From Geothrix sp. 21YS21S-2 (lineage in GTDB: Bacteria > Acidobacteriota > Holophagae > Holophagales > Holophagaceae): a DNA stretch of 64,000 nucleotides. The stretch is taken from NCBI RefSeq assembly GCF_030846775.1, contig NZ_CP132910.1, positions 4,901,001-4,965,000 on the forward strand, read 5' to 3'. The notes below the pieces were generated by a model. That model searched no databases. It was not told where the DNA came from and saw nothing but the letters and a program-made list of their open reading frames with translations. A program made the position numbers and the translations under genes. Below, piece by piece: positions 33,370 through 41,511 of this stretch (positions are counted from its first letter, which is position 1; every line of letters starts with the position of its first letter).

Positions 33370-35001
33370 TTAGATGGAGAGGGTCCTGGTGCCGGGGTGG
33401 CGTTCCAGGATCCAGTCGTAGATGAACCGGCTGATGTAGATGCTGGTGAACAGGGAGGCCGTGACGCCCACCGTCAGGGTCACGGCGAAGCCCTTGACGG
33501 GGCCCGTGCCGAAGATGAACAGGAGGATGGCCGACACCAGCTGGGTGACGTGGCTGTCCACGATGGTCCAGAACACCCGGTCGAAGCCGGTCTGGATCGC
33601 GCCCGCCACGGACTTGCCGTTGCCCAGTTCCTCGCGGATGCGCTCGAAGATCAGGATGTTCGCGTCCACCGCCATGCCGACGGTGAGGGCGAAGCCGGCG
33701 ATGCCGGGCAGGGTGATGACCGCGTGGAAGGAGCCCATGAGGCCCAGCATCACGATGATGTTCACCGTGAGGGCCACCACGGCGTTCACGCCCGACCACC
33801 TGTAGTAGAAGACCATGAAGCCGATGACCGTGAGGAAGCCGATGAGCGCGCCCCGCACGCCCGAGGCGATGGAGTCGGCGCCCAGGCTCGGGCCCATGGC
33901 CCGCTCCTCGAGGAACTTCATGCTGGCGCGCATGGCGCCGCTCTTGAGCTTGAGGGCGAAGTCGTCGGCCTCCTCCTTGGAGAACTGGCCGGTGATGCGC
34001 ACGGCGCCGCCGGGGATCTTCTCCTTGCACCAGAGCACGCTCACGACCTTGCGGTCCAGCACCACGGCGATGCGGCGGTTCTCCTCCGAGGCGATGCCCG
34101 AGAGGTTGTAGAAGTCGTCGGCGCCCTTCTTGTTCAGGACGTAGCTGATCTCGTACTGGTCGGTCTGGGAGTTGACGGTGGGGTCGGCCTTGGTGATGTC
34201 GGCGCCGTCCACGTAGACCTTCTCCTCCACCAGGACCCAGGAGCGGATGGGGTCGGGCTGGCCGGCGGCGGGGGCCTGGAAGGCCTTGCCTTCGCGGCGG
34301 GCCTCGCGCTCGGAGAGGGGCAGGGGCAGGAGCTCGGTGCCGGGGGGGAGGTGGCCGGCGAAGTGGCCCATGGCCTCCTCGCGGGTGCGCCAGCCGATGC
34401 CGTTGGTGGTGTCCTGCTTGGCCACCAGGCGCTGCTCGAGCCGGCCCGGGGTGGTGAGCAGGCCCTTGATGCGCTCGCGTTCCGCGTCGCCCACGCCCGG
34501 GAGCTCGACGACGATGCGGTTGCCCTCGGCGCCGGTGGGGGTGATCTCCGGCTCGGCCACGCCGAACTGGTTGATGCGGTTCTCGATGATCTGCTGGGCG
34601 CGCTTGTTGGCGTCGTCCTTGAGGCTCTTCTGGTATCCGGCCTTCTGGCTCAGGGTCAGGGTGTCGCCGGAGAAGGCGGCGTCGTAGCCGCTGAAGCCGT
34701 TGAGGATCTTCTGGGCCTCGGCCTGGCGGTCCGCGGGGACGCCCTCGGCCTTGACGGTCATGCCCTCCAGGTGGGCCACGGCCTCGGGGAAGCCCTTCTC
34801 GTGGAGCCGGTCCAGAAGGCGGTCCCGGGTGTCACGCAGGTCGGCCTCGAGGGCCTCGTGCCCCTGGACCTCGAGTTCGAAGTGCACGCCGCCCTTCAGG
34901 TCAAGGCCCAGTCGGACCTTGGAGAGGGGGACGAAGAAGTACGCGCAGGCGCCGCAGATCAGGGTGGTGAAGATCAGGCGCCAGAGGCTCCGCTTGGTCA
35001 C
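33370..35001 (-). CDS. secD: protein translocase subunit SecD
   Basis: 543 residues from the GTG at 35001 (GGAG 7 nt upstream); an upstream ATG at 35058 has no support. GLDLKGGVHFELEV, the large periplasmic P1 region (about 40-360) and the six-helix end with AVDANILIFERIREE mark SecD. It partners SecF, encoded 13 nt downstream, and YajC, upstream. Confidence 0.95.
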   Translation of the reverse strand: MTKRSLWRLIFTTLICGACAYFFVPLSKVRLGLDLKGGVHFELEVQGHEALEADLRDTRDRLLDRLHEKGFPEAVAHLEGMTVKAEGVPADRQAEAQKILNGFSGYDAAFSGDTLTLSQKAGYQKSLKDDANKRAQQIIENRINQFGVAEPEITPTGAEGNRIVVELPGVGDAERERIKGLLTTPGRLEQRLVAKQDTTNGIGWRTREEAMGHFAGHLPPGTELLPLPLSEREARREGKAFQAPAAGQPDPIRSWVLVEEKVYVDGADITKADPTVNSQTDQYEISYVLNKKGADDFYNLSGIASEENRRIAVVLDRKVVSVLWCKEKIPGGAVRITGQFSKEEADDFALKLKSGAMRASMKFLEERAMGPSLGADSIASGVRGALIGFLTVIGFMVFYYRWSGVNAVVALTVNIIVMLGLMGSFHAVITLPGIAGFALTVGMAVDANILIFERIREELGNGKSVAGAIQTGFDRVFWTIVDSHVTQLVSAILLFIFGTGPVKGFAVTLTVGVTASLFTSIYISRFIYDWILERHPGTRTLSI

Positions 35002-35068
35002 GAATGGGCTCCGACGAAGGGAGAGCGGGAACGCGAATCCCCGCCCTCGGCAAGACAAAGATCAGGGA

Positions 35069-35377
35069 TCAGTTCTGTTCGGGAGCAGGTTCCGCCGCCA
35101 GGGACGCCACCGCGGTGCGGCGGGCCTTGACGATGGAGCTGCCCAGCTTGAGGTAGATGTTCTTGTCCTCGACGCGGTCGATGACGGCGTAGAAGCCCGA
35201 GGTCAGCAGGACCTCGTCGCCGGCCTTGAGCTTGGAGAGGCGTTCCTCCATCTGCTTGCGGGCCTTGCTCTGGGGGCGGATGAGGAGGAAGTAGAAGAGC
35301 AGGGCCATGCCCCCGAAGAGGATGATGGGACCGAATGGGGATCCCTGCTGGGCTTGCTGGAGAAGGGCGAAATTCAT
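35069..35377 (-). CDS. yajC: preprotein translocase subunit YajC
   Basis: 102 residues: a short N-terminus, one helix (ILFGGMALLFYFLLI), then RPQSKARKQMEERLSKLKAGD, the YajC signature (shown to 20 residues in part), and a small beta domain. The ATG follows the tgt stop with no gap (TGAATG). The tgt-yajC-secD-secF order is a common arrangement. Confidence 0.95.
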   Translation of the reverse strand: MNFALLQQAQQGSPFGPIILFGGMALLFYFLLIRPQSKARKQMEERLSKLKAGDEVLLTSGFYAVIDRVEDKNIYLKLGSSIVKARRTAVASLAAEPAPEQN

Positions 35378-36511
35378 TCAAGGCTCCTCTTGGTTCCAAT
35401 TTTCCCTGGTGCGGCTGGCGAATTCCGGGAACCGTTCCTCCTGGAGGGCCTGCCGCGCGGCTCGAGTCAGCCCAACAGTGTAGCTCAGGTTGTGGATACT
35501 GTTGAGGGTGGATGCCAGCATCTCCCCGGCCCGGAAGAGGTGGTGCAGATAGGCGCGGCTAAAAGTCCTGCATGTGTAGCAGTTGCAATCGGGGTCCAGG
35601 GGCCGGTCGCTTTCGCGGTGGCGGGCGTTCTTGATCTTCACACGCCCCCGCGACGTCAGGAGGGTGCCGTGGCGCGCCTCCCGGGTGGGCAGGACGCAGT
35701 CGAAGAGGTCGACGCCGTGCTCGATGCCGAAGAGGAGATCCTCGGGCGTGCCCACGCCCATGAGGTAGCGGGGGCGGTCGGCGGGCATGAGGCGGACGAA
35801 GCCGGCCAGCAGCGCGTTCATCTCCTCCTTGGGCTCGCCCACGCTGAGCCCGCCCACGGCGAAGCCCTGGAAGGGGGTGGCGGCGTCGATGTCCAGGAGC
35901 TCCTCCAGGTGGCGGGAGCGCAGGTCCAGGTGCACGCCACCCTGGTTGATGGCGAACAGGCCCTGGCGCTCGCCCAGCGGGAAGTCCCGGCAGCGCTTCA
36001 GCCAGCGGGTGGTGCGGGCCATGGACAGCTCCAGGCCGGGCCTGTCCAGGCGCCCCGGCGGGCACTCGTCCAGGGCCATGACGATGTCCGAGCCGAGGTT
36101 GCGCTGGATCTCCATGCTGCGCTCGGGCGAGAGGAAGTGGGTGGAGCCGTCGATGTGGCTCTGGAAGGTCACGCCCTCCTCCTTGATCTTGCGCAGGGAG
36201 GCCAGGGAAAAGACCTGGAAGCCGCCGGAGTCCGTGAGGATGGGGCCGGGCCAGGCCATGAAACGGTGCAGCCCGCCCAGGTCGCGCACCAGCGCGTCCC
36301 CGGGCCGGAGCCCCAGATGATAGGTGTTGCCCAGGATCACCTGGGGGCCGATCTCGGCCAGCTGCGCGGGGGTGATCCCCTTCACGGTGCCCTGCGTGCC
36401 CACGGGCATGAAGGCCGGTGTGAGGACGGAGCCCCGGGTGGTTTCGAAGCGGCCGGACCGGGCGACGCCAGACGATGAATCTTGAATGAACCTGGAAAAT
36501 GCGTGTGACAT
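35378..36511 (-). CDS. tgt: tRNA-guanine(34) transglycosylase
   Basis: 377 residues. It exchanges guanine for preQ1 at the wobble base in queuosine synthesis. The general acid Asp94 is in [10 protein letters not shown], the nucleophile Asp is in DCVLPTR, the zinc site has CNCYTC plus His (YLHHLF), and GGLSVGEP is present. The block after PTR reads EARHG rather than the usual NARNG. It is the first gene of the operon with yajC-secDF. The region around its start is rich in GTGACA/TGTCAC motifs. Confidence 0.96.
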   Translation of the reverse strand: MSHAFSRFIQDSSSGVARSGRFETTRGSVLTPAFMPVGTQGTVKGITPAQLAEIGPQVILGNTYHLGLRPGDALVRDLGGLHRFMAWPGPILTDSGGFQVFSLASLRKIKEEGVTFQSHIDGSTHFLSPERSMEIQRNLGSDIVMALDECPPGRLDRPGLELSMARTTRWLKRCRDFPLGERQGLFAINQGGVHLDLRSRHLEELLDIDAATPFQGFAVGGLSVGEPKEEMNALLAGFVRLMPADRPRYLMGVGTPEDLLFGIEHGVDLFDCVLPTREARHGTLLTSRGRVKIKNARHRESDRPLDPDCNCYTCRTFSRAYLHHLFRAGEMLASTLNSIHNLSYTVGLTRAARQALQEERFPEFASRTRENWNQEEP

Positions 36512-36582
36512 GACTGTGACAAACCCCTATGAACTGTCACGTGATTATCACGGAAAAGCCCCAGGACGGGGGTCCGTGTCAC
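36505..36582. promoter_or_regulatory. cluster of GTGACA/TGTCAC motifs and a palindrome upstream of tgt
   Basis: GTGACA occurs at 36505-36510 and 36516-36521, and TGTCAC at 36535-36540 and 36577-36582. The second and third form an inverted pair with 13 nt between. A perfect palindrome CGTGATTATCACG spans 36540-36552. The cluster covers the tgt start codon and its upstream side and may be an operator; no cognate regulator is recognised. Confidence 0.4.
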
Positions 36583-36779
36583 GATGTTGGAAAAAGTGTG
36601 GCAATCGTCCTAAATCCTCTGCCAATGCGGATTTCAGCTCTTGACGCCGATCGGGCAGCTTGTAATCTTAACCGCTGGGCCTGCCCCGGATCATTCGACC
36701 TTTGGTTTAGAGCCGTTTCTGTCGTCAAACGCAGATCCGGCTCCATTTTTTTCTCATTTCAGCTTTTTTCGGGAGTCGC
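36583..36779 (+). promoter_or_regulatory. AT-richer leader and promoter region of the tonB operon
   Basis: The 268-nt gap between tgt and tonB holds no credible gene. A possible sigma-70 promoter is -35 TTGACG (36641-36646), 16-nt spacer, -10 TAATCT (36663-36668). A T-rich stretch (36747-36772) and GGGAG ribosome site precede the tonB ATG. The region is noticeably lower in GC than its surroundings. Confidence 0.45.
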
Positions 36780-37589
36780 ATGAGCCAAGACCCCAAGACC
36801 AACCCTCCTCCCAACGGCGCTTCCAAGGAGACCCTGGAGGACCTCGTATACAGGTCCAGCCTGGCTACCGGGAACTCCGCCGTGCACGGCGCGAGTCCCC
36901 TGGTCACCATCCCCATGACCATCGTGTCCTACGCCATCTTCGGCGCGTGCGGATACCTGCTGGCGACCCACACGGACGCCGGCAAGAAGGTCATCAAGAC
37001 CATGGGCGTGGACCTGACTGAGCAGGCCGACGCGCCGCCGCCCCCGCCGCCGCCGCCTCCGCCGGCCCCCGCGGCCCCCGCGGCCCCCGCTCCCAAGATC
37101 CAGATGAAGGAGGCGCCTCCGCCGCCCCCCATCAACCCCAATCAGGACCAGGTGCCTGAGATCGCTCCCCGGGAACTCCCCAAGCAGGACCTCACCCTGC
37201 GCTACGCCTCGAGCCAGAGCTCCGGTTCCGGCGTCCCCGGCGGCGGCGTGAGCGGCTCCGCGGGCCCCGCCACCGGCATGGCCGTGGCCGGCGCCGGCAC
37301 GTCGCACGTGGTGGACTTCGACTTCAGCCAGATGAAGATCAAGTTCCAGCCCCCCGCGCCCCCCTATCCCGCCCTCGCCAAGATCGCCCGCATCCAGGGC
37401 ACCGTGGTGGTGGAGATCACCGTGGGTCCCGATGGCATCCCCATCGCCGCCCACGCCGTGGAAGGCCCGGCCCAGCTCCGGCAGACCGCCGAGAACTACG
37501 CCATGGGCTGGAAGTTCGAGCCCGCCATGCTCAACGGCGTGGCGCAGACGGCGCGGTTCAAGCTGACCATGCCCTTCAGGCTGAAGTAG
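36780..37589 (+). CDS. tonB: TonB-type energy transducer
   Basis: 269 residues. A cytoplasmic N-terminus of about 45 residues precedes one uncleaved membrane helix (about 47-63). A Pro-rich periplasmic spacer (PPPPPPPPPP, APAAPAAPAPK) is followed by a Gly/Ser segment and a C-terminal TonB domain (PAPPYPALAKIARIQGTVVV, ending in FKLTMPFRL). It transmits proton-motive force from ExbB/ExbD to outer-membrane receptors. It heads an operon with a small gene, exbB and two exbD genes. Confidence 0.92.
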   Translation: MSQDPKTNPPPNGASKETLEDLVYRSSLATGNSAVHGASPLVTIPMTIVSYAIFGACGYLLATHTDAGKKVIKTMGVDLTEQADAPPPPPPPPPPAPAAPAAPAPKIQMKEAPPPPPINPNQDQVPEIAPRELPKQDLTLRYASSQSSGSGVPGGGVSGSAGPATGMAVAGAGTSHVVDFDFSQMKIKFQPPAPPYPALAKIARIQGTVVVEITVGPDGIPIAAHAVEGPAQLRQTAENYAMGWKFEPAMLNGVAQTARFKLTMPFRLK

Positions 37590-37593
37590 GGAC

Positions 37594-37830
37594 GTGCCGA
37601 ACATGTCCCGTCCCGCATGGTTGGGTGCTGGTTTCGCCATCGCCCTCGCAGCAACGCTCGTCGCCTTCGGCGGCGGCGCTTCGAAGCCCAGGGCTTCGAA
37701 CCCGGCCCCAGCATCTTCACAGGCCCCCGCGCCCACGTTGGATCCCGTGATCCAGGACTCCAGAACGCACCCTTCCGCCTCTCCCGAGGCCCCCTCTCAA
37801 GCCACCTCATCCCATAAGGAATCCAAATGA
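37594..37830 (+). CDS. small single-helix membrane protein in the tonB operon
   Basis: 78 residues from the GTG at 37594; an ATG at 37603 is also possible. One hydrophobic helix (WLGAGFAIALAATLVAF) is followed by a Pro/Ser/Ala-rich tail (ASNPAPASSQAPAPTLDP). It overlaps the exbB start by 4 nt. The tail resembles a miniature TonB spacer without the TonB domain. I know of no family. Confidence 0.6.
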   Translation: MPNMSRPAWLGAGFAIALAATLVAFGGGASKPRASNPAPASSQAPAPTLDPVIQDSRTHPSASPEAPSQATSSHKESK

Positions 37831-38558
37831 GCCTGCTTGCCTCCCCCTTCGTTCTCGCCATCGCAGAAGCCGCCGAAAACGCCTTCGGTCCCAAGCAGAT
37901 CTGGGAAGCCGCTTCTCCGGTGAACAAGGTCATCATCGGCATCCTGATCCTCCTCATCCTCCTCCAGATCTACACGGCCATCGAGCGCGGCATCGTCTAT
38001 GCCCAGTCCAACGCCGCCTCCCGCAAGTTCCTCAAGCTCTTCATGGACACCCTGCGCCGCGGTGACTTCGAGGCCGCCAAGCGCGCCGCCACCACCCACA
38101 ACAAGAGCCACATCGCCCTCGTCCTCAAGCACGGCCTGGACATCTTCCAGTACGAGAAGCAGCTCAAGGCCCTCCACGAGTCCCACGACGTGATCCAGCC
38201 CGTTGAGCGCGCCATCGCCCGCGGCACCGCCGAAGTCACCGACCTGCTCAAGAAGGGCATGCTCGGGCTGGCCACCATCGGCGCCCTGGCCCCCTTCATC
38301 GGCCTGCTCGGCACCGTCATCGGCATCATCAAGGTCTTCTCCGACCTGAAGACCAAGGGCGCCGGCGACATCAACGCCCTGGCCGGTTCCATCGGCGAGG
38401 CCCTGGGCACCACCGCCCTCGGTCTGATGGCCGCCATTCCCGCCGTGTGGATCTACAACCTCTACACCGCCCAGCAGGACAAGATGGTCACCAACATCAA
38501 CAACGCCGCCTCCCAGATGATCGACGAGTTCATCCGCCGCGAGAGCCAGCAGGCCTAA
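37827..38558 (+). CDS. exbB: ExbB/TolQ-family proton-channel protein
   Basis: 243 residues with three membrane helices. One is near 30-50 (VIIGILILLILLQIY); the others are in the conserved C-terminal half (GLATIGALAPFIGLLGTVIG and ALGTTALGLMAAIPAV). The GLLGTV motif is typical of the MotA/TolQ/ExbB family. It forms the pentameric channel around ExbD and powers TonB. Confidence 0.93.
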   Translation: MSLLASPFVLAIAEAAENAFGPKQIWEAASPVNKVIIGILILLILLQIYTAIERGIVYAQSNAASRKFLKLFMDTLRRGDFEAAKRAATTHNKSHIALVLKHGLDIFQYEKQLKALHESHDVIQPVERAIARGTAEVTDLLKKGMLGLATIGALAPFIGLLGTVIGIIKVFSDLKTKGAGDINALAGSIGEALGTTALGLMAAIPAVWIYNLYTAQQDKMVTNINNAASQMIDEFIRRESQQA

Positions 38559-38569
38559 GAATTAACCCC

Positions 38570-38604
38570 GGTCCGGGGGAGCCCTGAGAAGGATCCCCCG
38601 GACC
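38570..38604 (+). promoter_or_regulatory. hairpin between exbB and exbD
   Basis: GGTCCGGGGGA (38570-38580) and TCCCCCGGACC (38594-38604) form a perfect 11-bp stem with a 13-nt loop. An AGGAGG ribosome site follows at 38610-38615. No T-tract follows, so it more likely stabilises or processes the message (setting ExbB:ExbD ratio) than ends it. Confidence 0.6.
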
Positions 38605-38620
38605 TATCTAGGAGGTCACC

Positions 38621-39127
38621 ATGGATGCAGGTGGTGGTGGCAAGTCTGGGGTTAAAGCGGATATCAACGTAACCCCACTTGTGGACATCGTTCTGGTGCT
38701 GCTGATCATCTTCATCGTGATCACGCCCGCCGTGAACAACGCTGTGCGGCTCCCGCTGTCCAAGCACAGTCTCAAACCCGAAACCCAGGCAGGTGCCAAG
38801 TACCTCACCCTGATCCTCCCCGCCCACCGCGACGCCAAGGGCGTCATCGATGGCCCGGCTCCGATCATGGTGGACGACAAGGACGCCAAGGACGCCAAGG
38901 GCAATGCCCTGACGTTCACCTACAAGGATGACGCCAAGAAGCAGCAGCTCATCCAGTACATCAAGCAGTCGATGATGTACCTCAGCGACCGGCGCGTGTT
39001 CATCAAGGCCGACGCCGACATTCCCTTCAAAAACGTAGATGAGCTCTTCCAGATCTGCCGTGAGGGCGGGGCCGACGAGGCCTCCATCGTCACCAGCGAG
39101 GACAAGAGCACCGGGGGGGCTAAATAA
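38621..39127 (+). CDS. exbD: ExbD/TolR-family protein, copy 1
   Basis: 168 residues. A short cytoplasmic start with ADINVTPLVDIVLVLLIIFI carries the membrane Asp (VD) that binds protons, followed by a periplasmic domain with a Lys/Asp-rich insertion (DDKDAKDAKGNA). Its stop overlaps the second exbD start by 1 nt (TAATG). Confidence 0.93.
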   Translation: MDAGGGGKSGVKADINVTPLVDIVLVLLIIFIVITPAVNNAVRLPLSKHSLKPETQAGAKYLTLILPAHRDAKGVIDGPAPIMVDDKDAKDAKGNALTFTYKDDAKKQQLIQYIKQSMMYLSDRRVFIKADADIPFKNVDELFQICREGGADEASIVTSEDKSTGGAK

Positions 39128-39621
39128 TGGACGCCGGTGGCCCGAAGGGCAAAGCCAAAAGCGATATCAACGTCACGCCCCTCATCGACATCGTTCTCGT
39201 GCTTCTGATCGTGTTCATCGTGATGGTGCCCGGCCTCTCCAAGGCCCTGCCCGTCGTGGTGCCCCAGGTGGTGAAGGTCGACAGGCCCACCCCGCCCGAT
39301 CCGAAGAATCCCCCTCTGGTCGTCACCATCGACCAGAACGGCGATCTCATGCTCCAGAACGACAAGATCCAGCTCGCCGAGCTGGCCGACAAGCTCTCCC
39401 CCGTGGTCCAGCTGCAGCCTTCGGGCATGCGGAAGGTCTTCCTGCGGGTGGATGAGGAGCAGGCGTACCAGTATGCCGTCAACGTCCTCGACCAGATCAA
39501 GGTCGCCAGCGACCGGGCCAAGCGGGAAACCGCCCTCCGCCCCGAGTTCGTCGGCACCGGCCTGGACGGCGGCGACGTGAAGGTGGTGGCTGCGGTCAAG
39601 AAGCGCACCCCCACCAGCTAG
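39127..39621 (+). CDS. exbD: ExbD/TolR-family protein, copy 2
   Basis: 164 residues with SDINVTPLIDIVLVLLIVFI, again with the membrane Asp, and a periplasmic domain (VTIDQNGDLMLQNDKI, VFLRVDEEQAYQYAV). It differs clearly from copy 1 in the periplasmic part and probably makes a heteromer or an alternative complex with the same ExbB. A strong terminator follows 22 nt later. Confidence 0.93.
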   Translation: MDAGGPKGKAKSDINVTPLIDIVLVLLIVFIVMVPGLSKALPVVVPQVVKVDRPTPPDPKNPPLVVTIDQNGDLMLQNDKIQLAELADKLSPVVQLQPSGMRKVFLRVDEEQAYQYAVNVLDQIKVASDRAKRETALRPEFVGTGLDGGDVKVVAAVKKRTPTS

Positions 39622-39643
39622 ACGATCCCCAGGGATCGGAGGA

Positions 39644-39679
39644 AACGGGCCGGAATCTCCGGCCCGTTTTCATTTTTTG
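39644..39679 (+). terminator. intrinsic terminator of the tonB-exbBDD operon
   Basis: AACGGGCCGGA (39644-39654), an ATC loop, TCCGGCCCGTT (39658-39668), then TTCATTTTTT: a perfect 11-bp stem with a U-tract. The stop codon of the convergent small gene lies inside the T-tract. Confidence 0.92.
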
Positions 39680-39885
39680 GAACGGAGGAGGTGGATCCGC
39701 CAGGCCAGGTAGGGGCCGATGGACTTCTGGCGCCTGGGCTTCTTGCGGCGTTCGATGGGCGCGAACAGGCGCCTGCGCCGCCGGTCCCTGCGCCGGCGGT
39801 TGCTGCCGAACACCACGGCAAGCACCAGGATCATGGCGGCCAGGGAGGCCACAATGATGAGGGCGAGGAGGGCGTCGGAGGTCAT
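39670..39885 (-). CDS. small membrane protein with an arginine-rich segment
   Basis: 71 residues: one N-terminal membrane helix (ALLALIIVASLAAMILVLAVVF in part) followed by a very basic stretch (NRRRRDRRRRRL, RRKKPRRQK) and a short tail ending KK. The basic side would sit in the cytoplasm and could bind nucleic acid or acidic lipid. It converges with exbD, ending in that operon's terminator. The ribosome site is weak. No family recognised. Confidence 0.6.
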   Translation of the reverse strand: MTSDALLALIIVASLAAMILVLAVVFGSNRRRRDRRRRRLFAPIERRKKPRRQKSIGPYLAWRIHLLRSKK

Positions 39886-39999
39886 GGATCGGCCTTCATG
39901 GGGCCGTTCGGGTACGGCCCATGGGGATACGAACTGCCAAGGGGGCGGTAGCGTATTTTTTCGCCGATTCCTGCCGGGATCAAGCGGATTCGAACGAAT

Positions 40000-41469
40000 T
40001 CAGGGGTTGTAGGCTCCCTGGGGCAGGTTCATGCCCTCGGTGTGGAACCGGTCGCTGGCGTGGAGGTGGTCCAGGAGCTGGGACAGGTTGGCGCCGCTGG
40101 GCACCACCGGGACGCCCACCTCCCGCTCCAGCTCGGCCAGGGTCATGTCGTCCAGGAACTGGTTGGAGGGGGTGGGTTCGCTGCCGTCGTCCAGGGCGTA
40201 CTGGTCGGTGGGGCCGGTGTGGACCCGCAGGGAGGCGCTGGGGATCACCACGGCGTCCACCCAGCGCAGGTTGCCGCCGTGGGCGTCCCGGTCGGCATGG
40301 GCGGCATAGGCCAGGTCCCGTCCGCACAGGAGCCCGGCCACCGTGACGCTCGAGCCGAAGGCGTTGTTGGGCGCCGCCACGGCCCGCAGCTCGCTGCCGC
40401 ACTGGCGGTTCACCTGGGCCAGGGTGCGGTTGAGCACCGGGGCGAAGCTGCTGCCGGTGAGCACCAGCACCTTGCGGCCCTGGAAGTCCATGGCCTTGGG
40501 GGTCCGCACGAAGCGGCGGGTGTGCTCCAGGAACTTCCGGACCAGGCCCACCCCGTTTTCCAGCTGGGCCCAGGACTGGGAATAGAAGGCCCGGCCCGGC
40601 ACCGGGATGTCCGCCCGGGTGAACCACTCGTCGGCCAGCAGCAGCCAGGGCTCGCCGTGGTTGGCCGCCGTATGGCGGCGCACCTCGGGAATCCAGCGCC
40701 GGGCCCACGCGGCCGCGAAGGCCGGGTCCACGTCGGGGATGGAGGGCAGGCCGTCCCGGTGGGACGTGAGCCCCACGGGGACGCAGGAGAGGCTCAGCAC
40801 CCCGCCCTTGCCGGCCCAGGGCCCCTCGGTCTGGAAGGCCCGGCGCTCCCAGAGTTCCCGCACGGTCTTCTCCCACACCTCGCCGTCGTTGATGCCCGGC
40901 ACCAGCACGGCCTGGGTGTGGATGTCCACGCCCCCCTCCAGGAGCCGGTCGATCTTGCGCAGGATGTTCCCCTCCCGGGGATTGCCCACCACCTTCGCCC
41001 GCACCACGGGATCCGTGGCGTGGACGCTCACGTGGATGGGGGAGAGCCGTTCGCGCACGATGCGGTCCAGCTCGGCGTCGTCGCTGGAGGAAAGCGTGCT
41101 GAAGTGGCCGTAAAGAAAGGAGAGCCGGATGTCCTCGTCCTTCAGGTACAGGGACTTCCGGTACCCCTTGGGCATCTGCAGCACGAAGCAGAAGATGCAG
41201 TTCTGCTTGCACACCTTCACCTGGTCCTGGGCCAGGTCCAGGCCGATGCCGTTCTCGCCGTTCTCCACGACGGCGGTGCCGCGGCTCCCGTCGGGCCGCT
41301 TGTAGGCGAGCCGGGTCTCGTCCCGCTGGCTGATGAGGAACTGGTAGCTGAGCTGATCCAGAACCGGTTCCCCGTTGATCTCGAGCAGGGTGTCCCCGGC
41401 CCGGAGGCCGGCCTCCCAGGCCAGGCTCTCCGGTTCGACTGAAATGACGAGGACACCCTTTTGCGCCAT
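40000..41469 (-). CDS. DUF512 protein: PDZ plus radical-SAM-like domain
   Basis: 489 residues. An N-terminal PDZ-like domain (1-80, EAGLRAGDTLLEINGEPV) is followed by a Cys motif CKQNCIFC (C87, C91, C94), then GYRKSLYLKDEDIRLSFLYG, the block typical of the DUF512/TIGR03279 family. The C-terminal DUF512 part has GSSFAPVL and FLDDMTL. The family is thought to be radical-SAM-like, but its reaction is unknown. It follows the aldehyde dehydrogenase after 42 nt, so the sigma-54-type promoter at 43120 may also serve it. Confidence 0.9.
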   Translation of the reverse strand: MAQKGVLVISVEPESLAWEAGLRAGDTLLEINGEPVLDQLSYQFLISQRDETRLAYKRPDGSRGTAVVENGENGIGLDLAQDQVKVCKQNCIFCFVLQMPKGYRKSLYLKDEDIRLSFLYGHFSTLSSSDDAELDRIVRERLSPIHVSVHATDPVVRAKVVGNPREGNILRKIDRLLEGGVDIHTQAVLVPGINDGEVWEKTVRELWERRAFQTEGPWAGKGGVLSLSCVPVGLTSHRDGLPSIPDVDPAFAAAWARRWIPEVRRHTAANHGEPWLLLADEWFTRADIPVPGRAFYSQSWAQLENGVGLVRKFLEHTRRFVRTPKAMDFQGRKVLVLTGSSFAPVLNRTLAQVNRQCGSELRAVAAPNNAFGSSVTVAGLLCGRDLAYAAHADRDAHGGNLRWVDAVVIPSASLRVHTGPTDQYALDDGSEPTPSNQFLDDMTLAELEREVGVPVVPSGANLSQLLDHLHASDRFHTEGMNLPQGAYNP

Positions 41470-41511
41470 GGAACTCCCTTGGTTTCCCAGTCTAACCCGG
41501 GATCCAAGGGG

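Noticed and set aside
36529-36783. 84-codon plus-strand frame upstream of tonB
   Set aside because: Odd composition, no ribosome site, and it overlaps the promoter and leader region.
39980-40020. TTCGAA-containing stretch reminiscent of a tRNA T-arm
   Set aside because: No cloverleaf or acceptor stem can be built, and it overlaps the end of the DUF512 gene.
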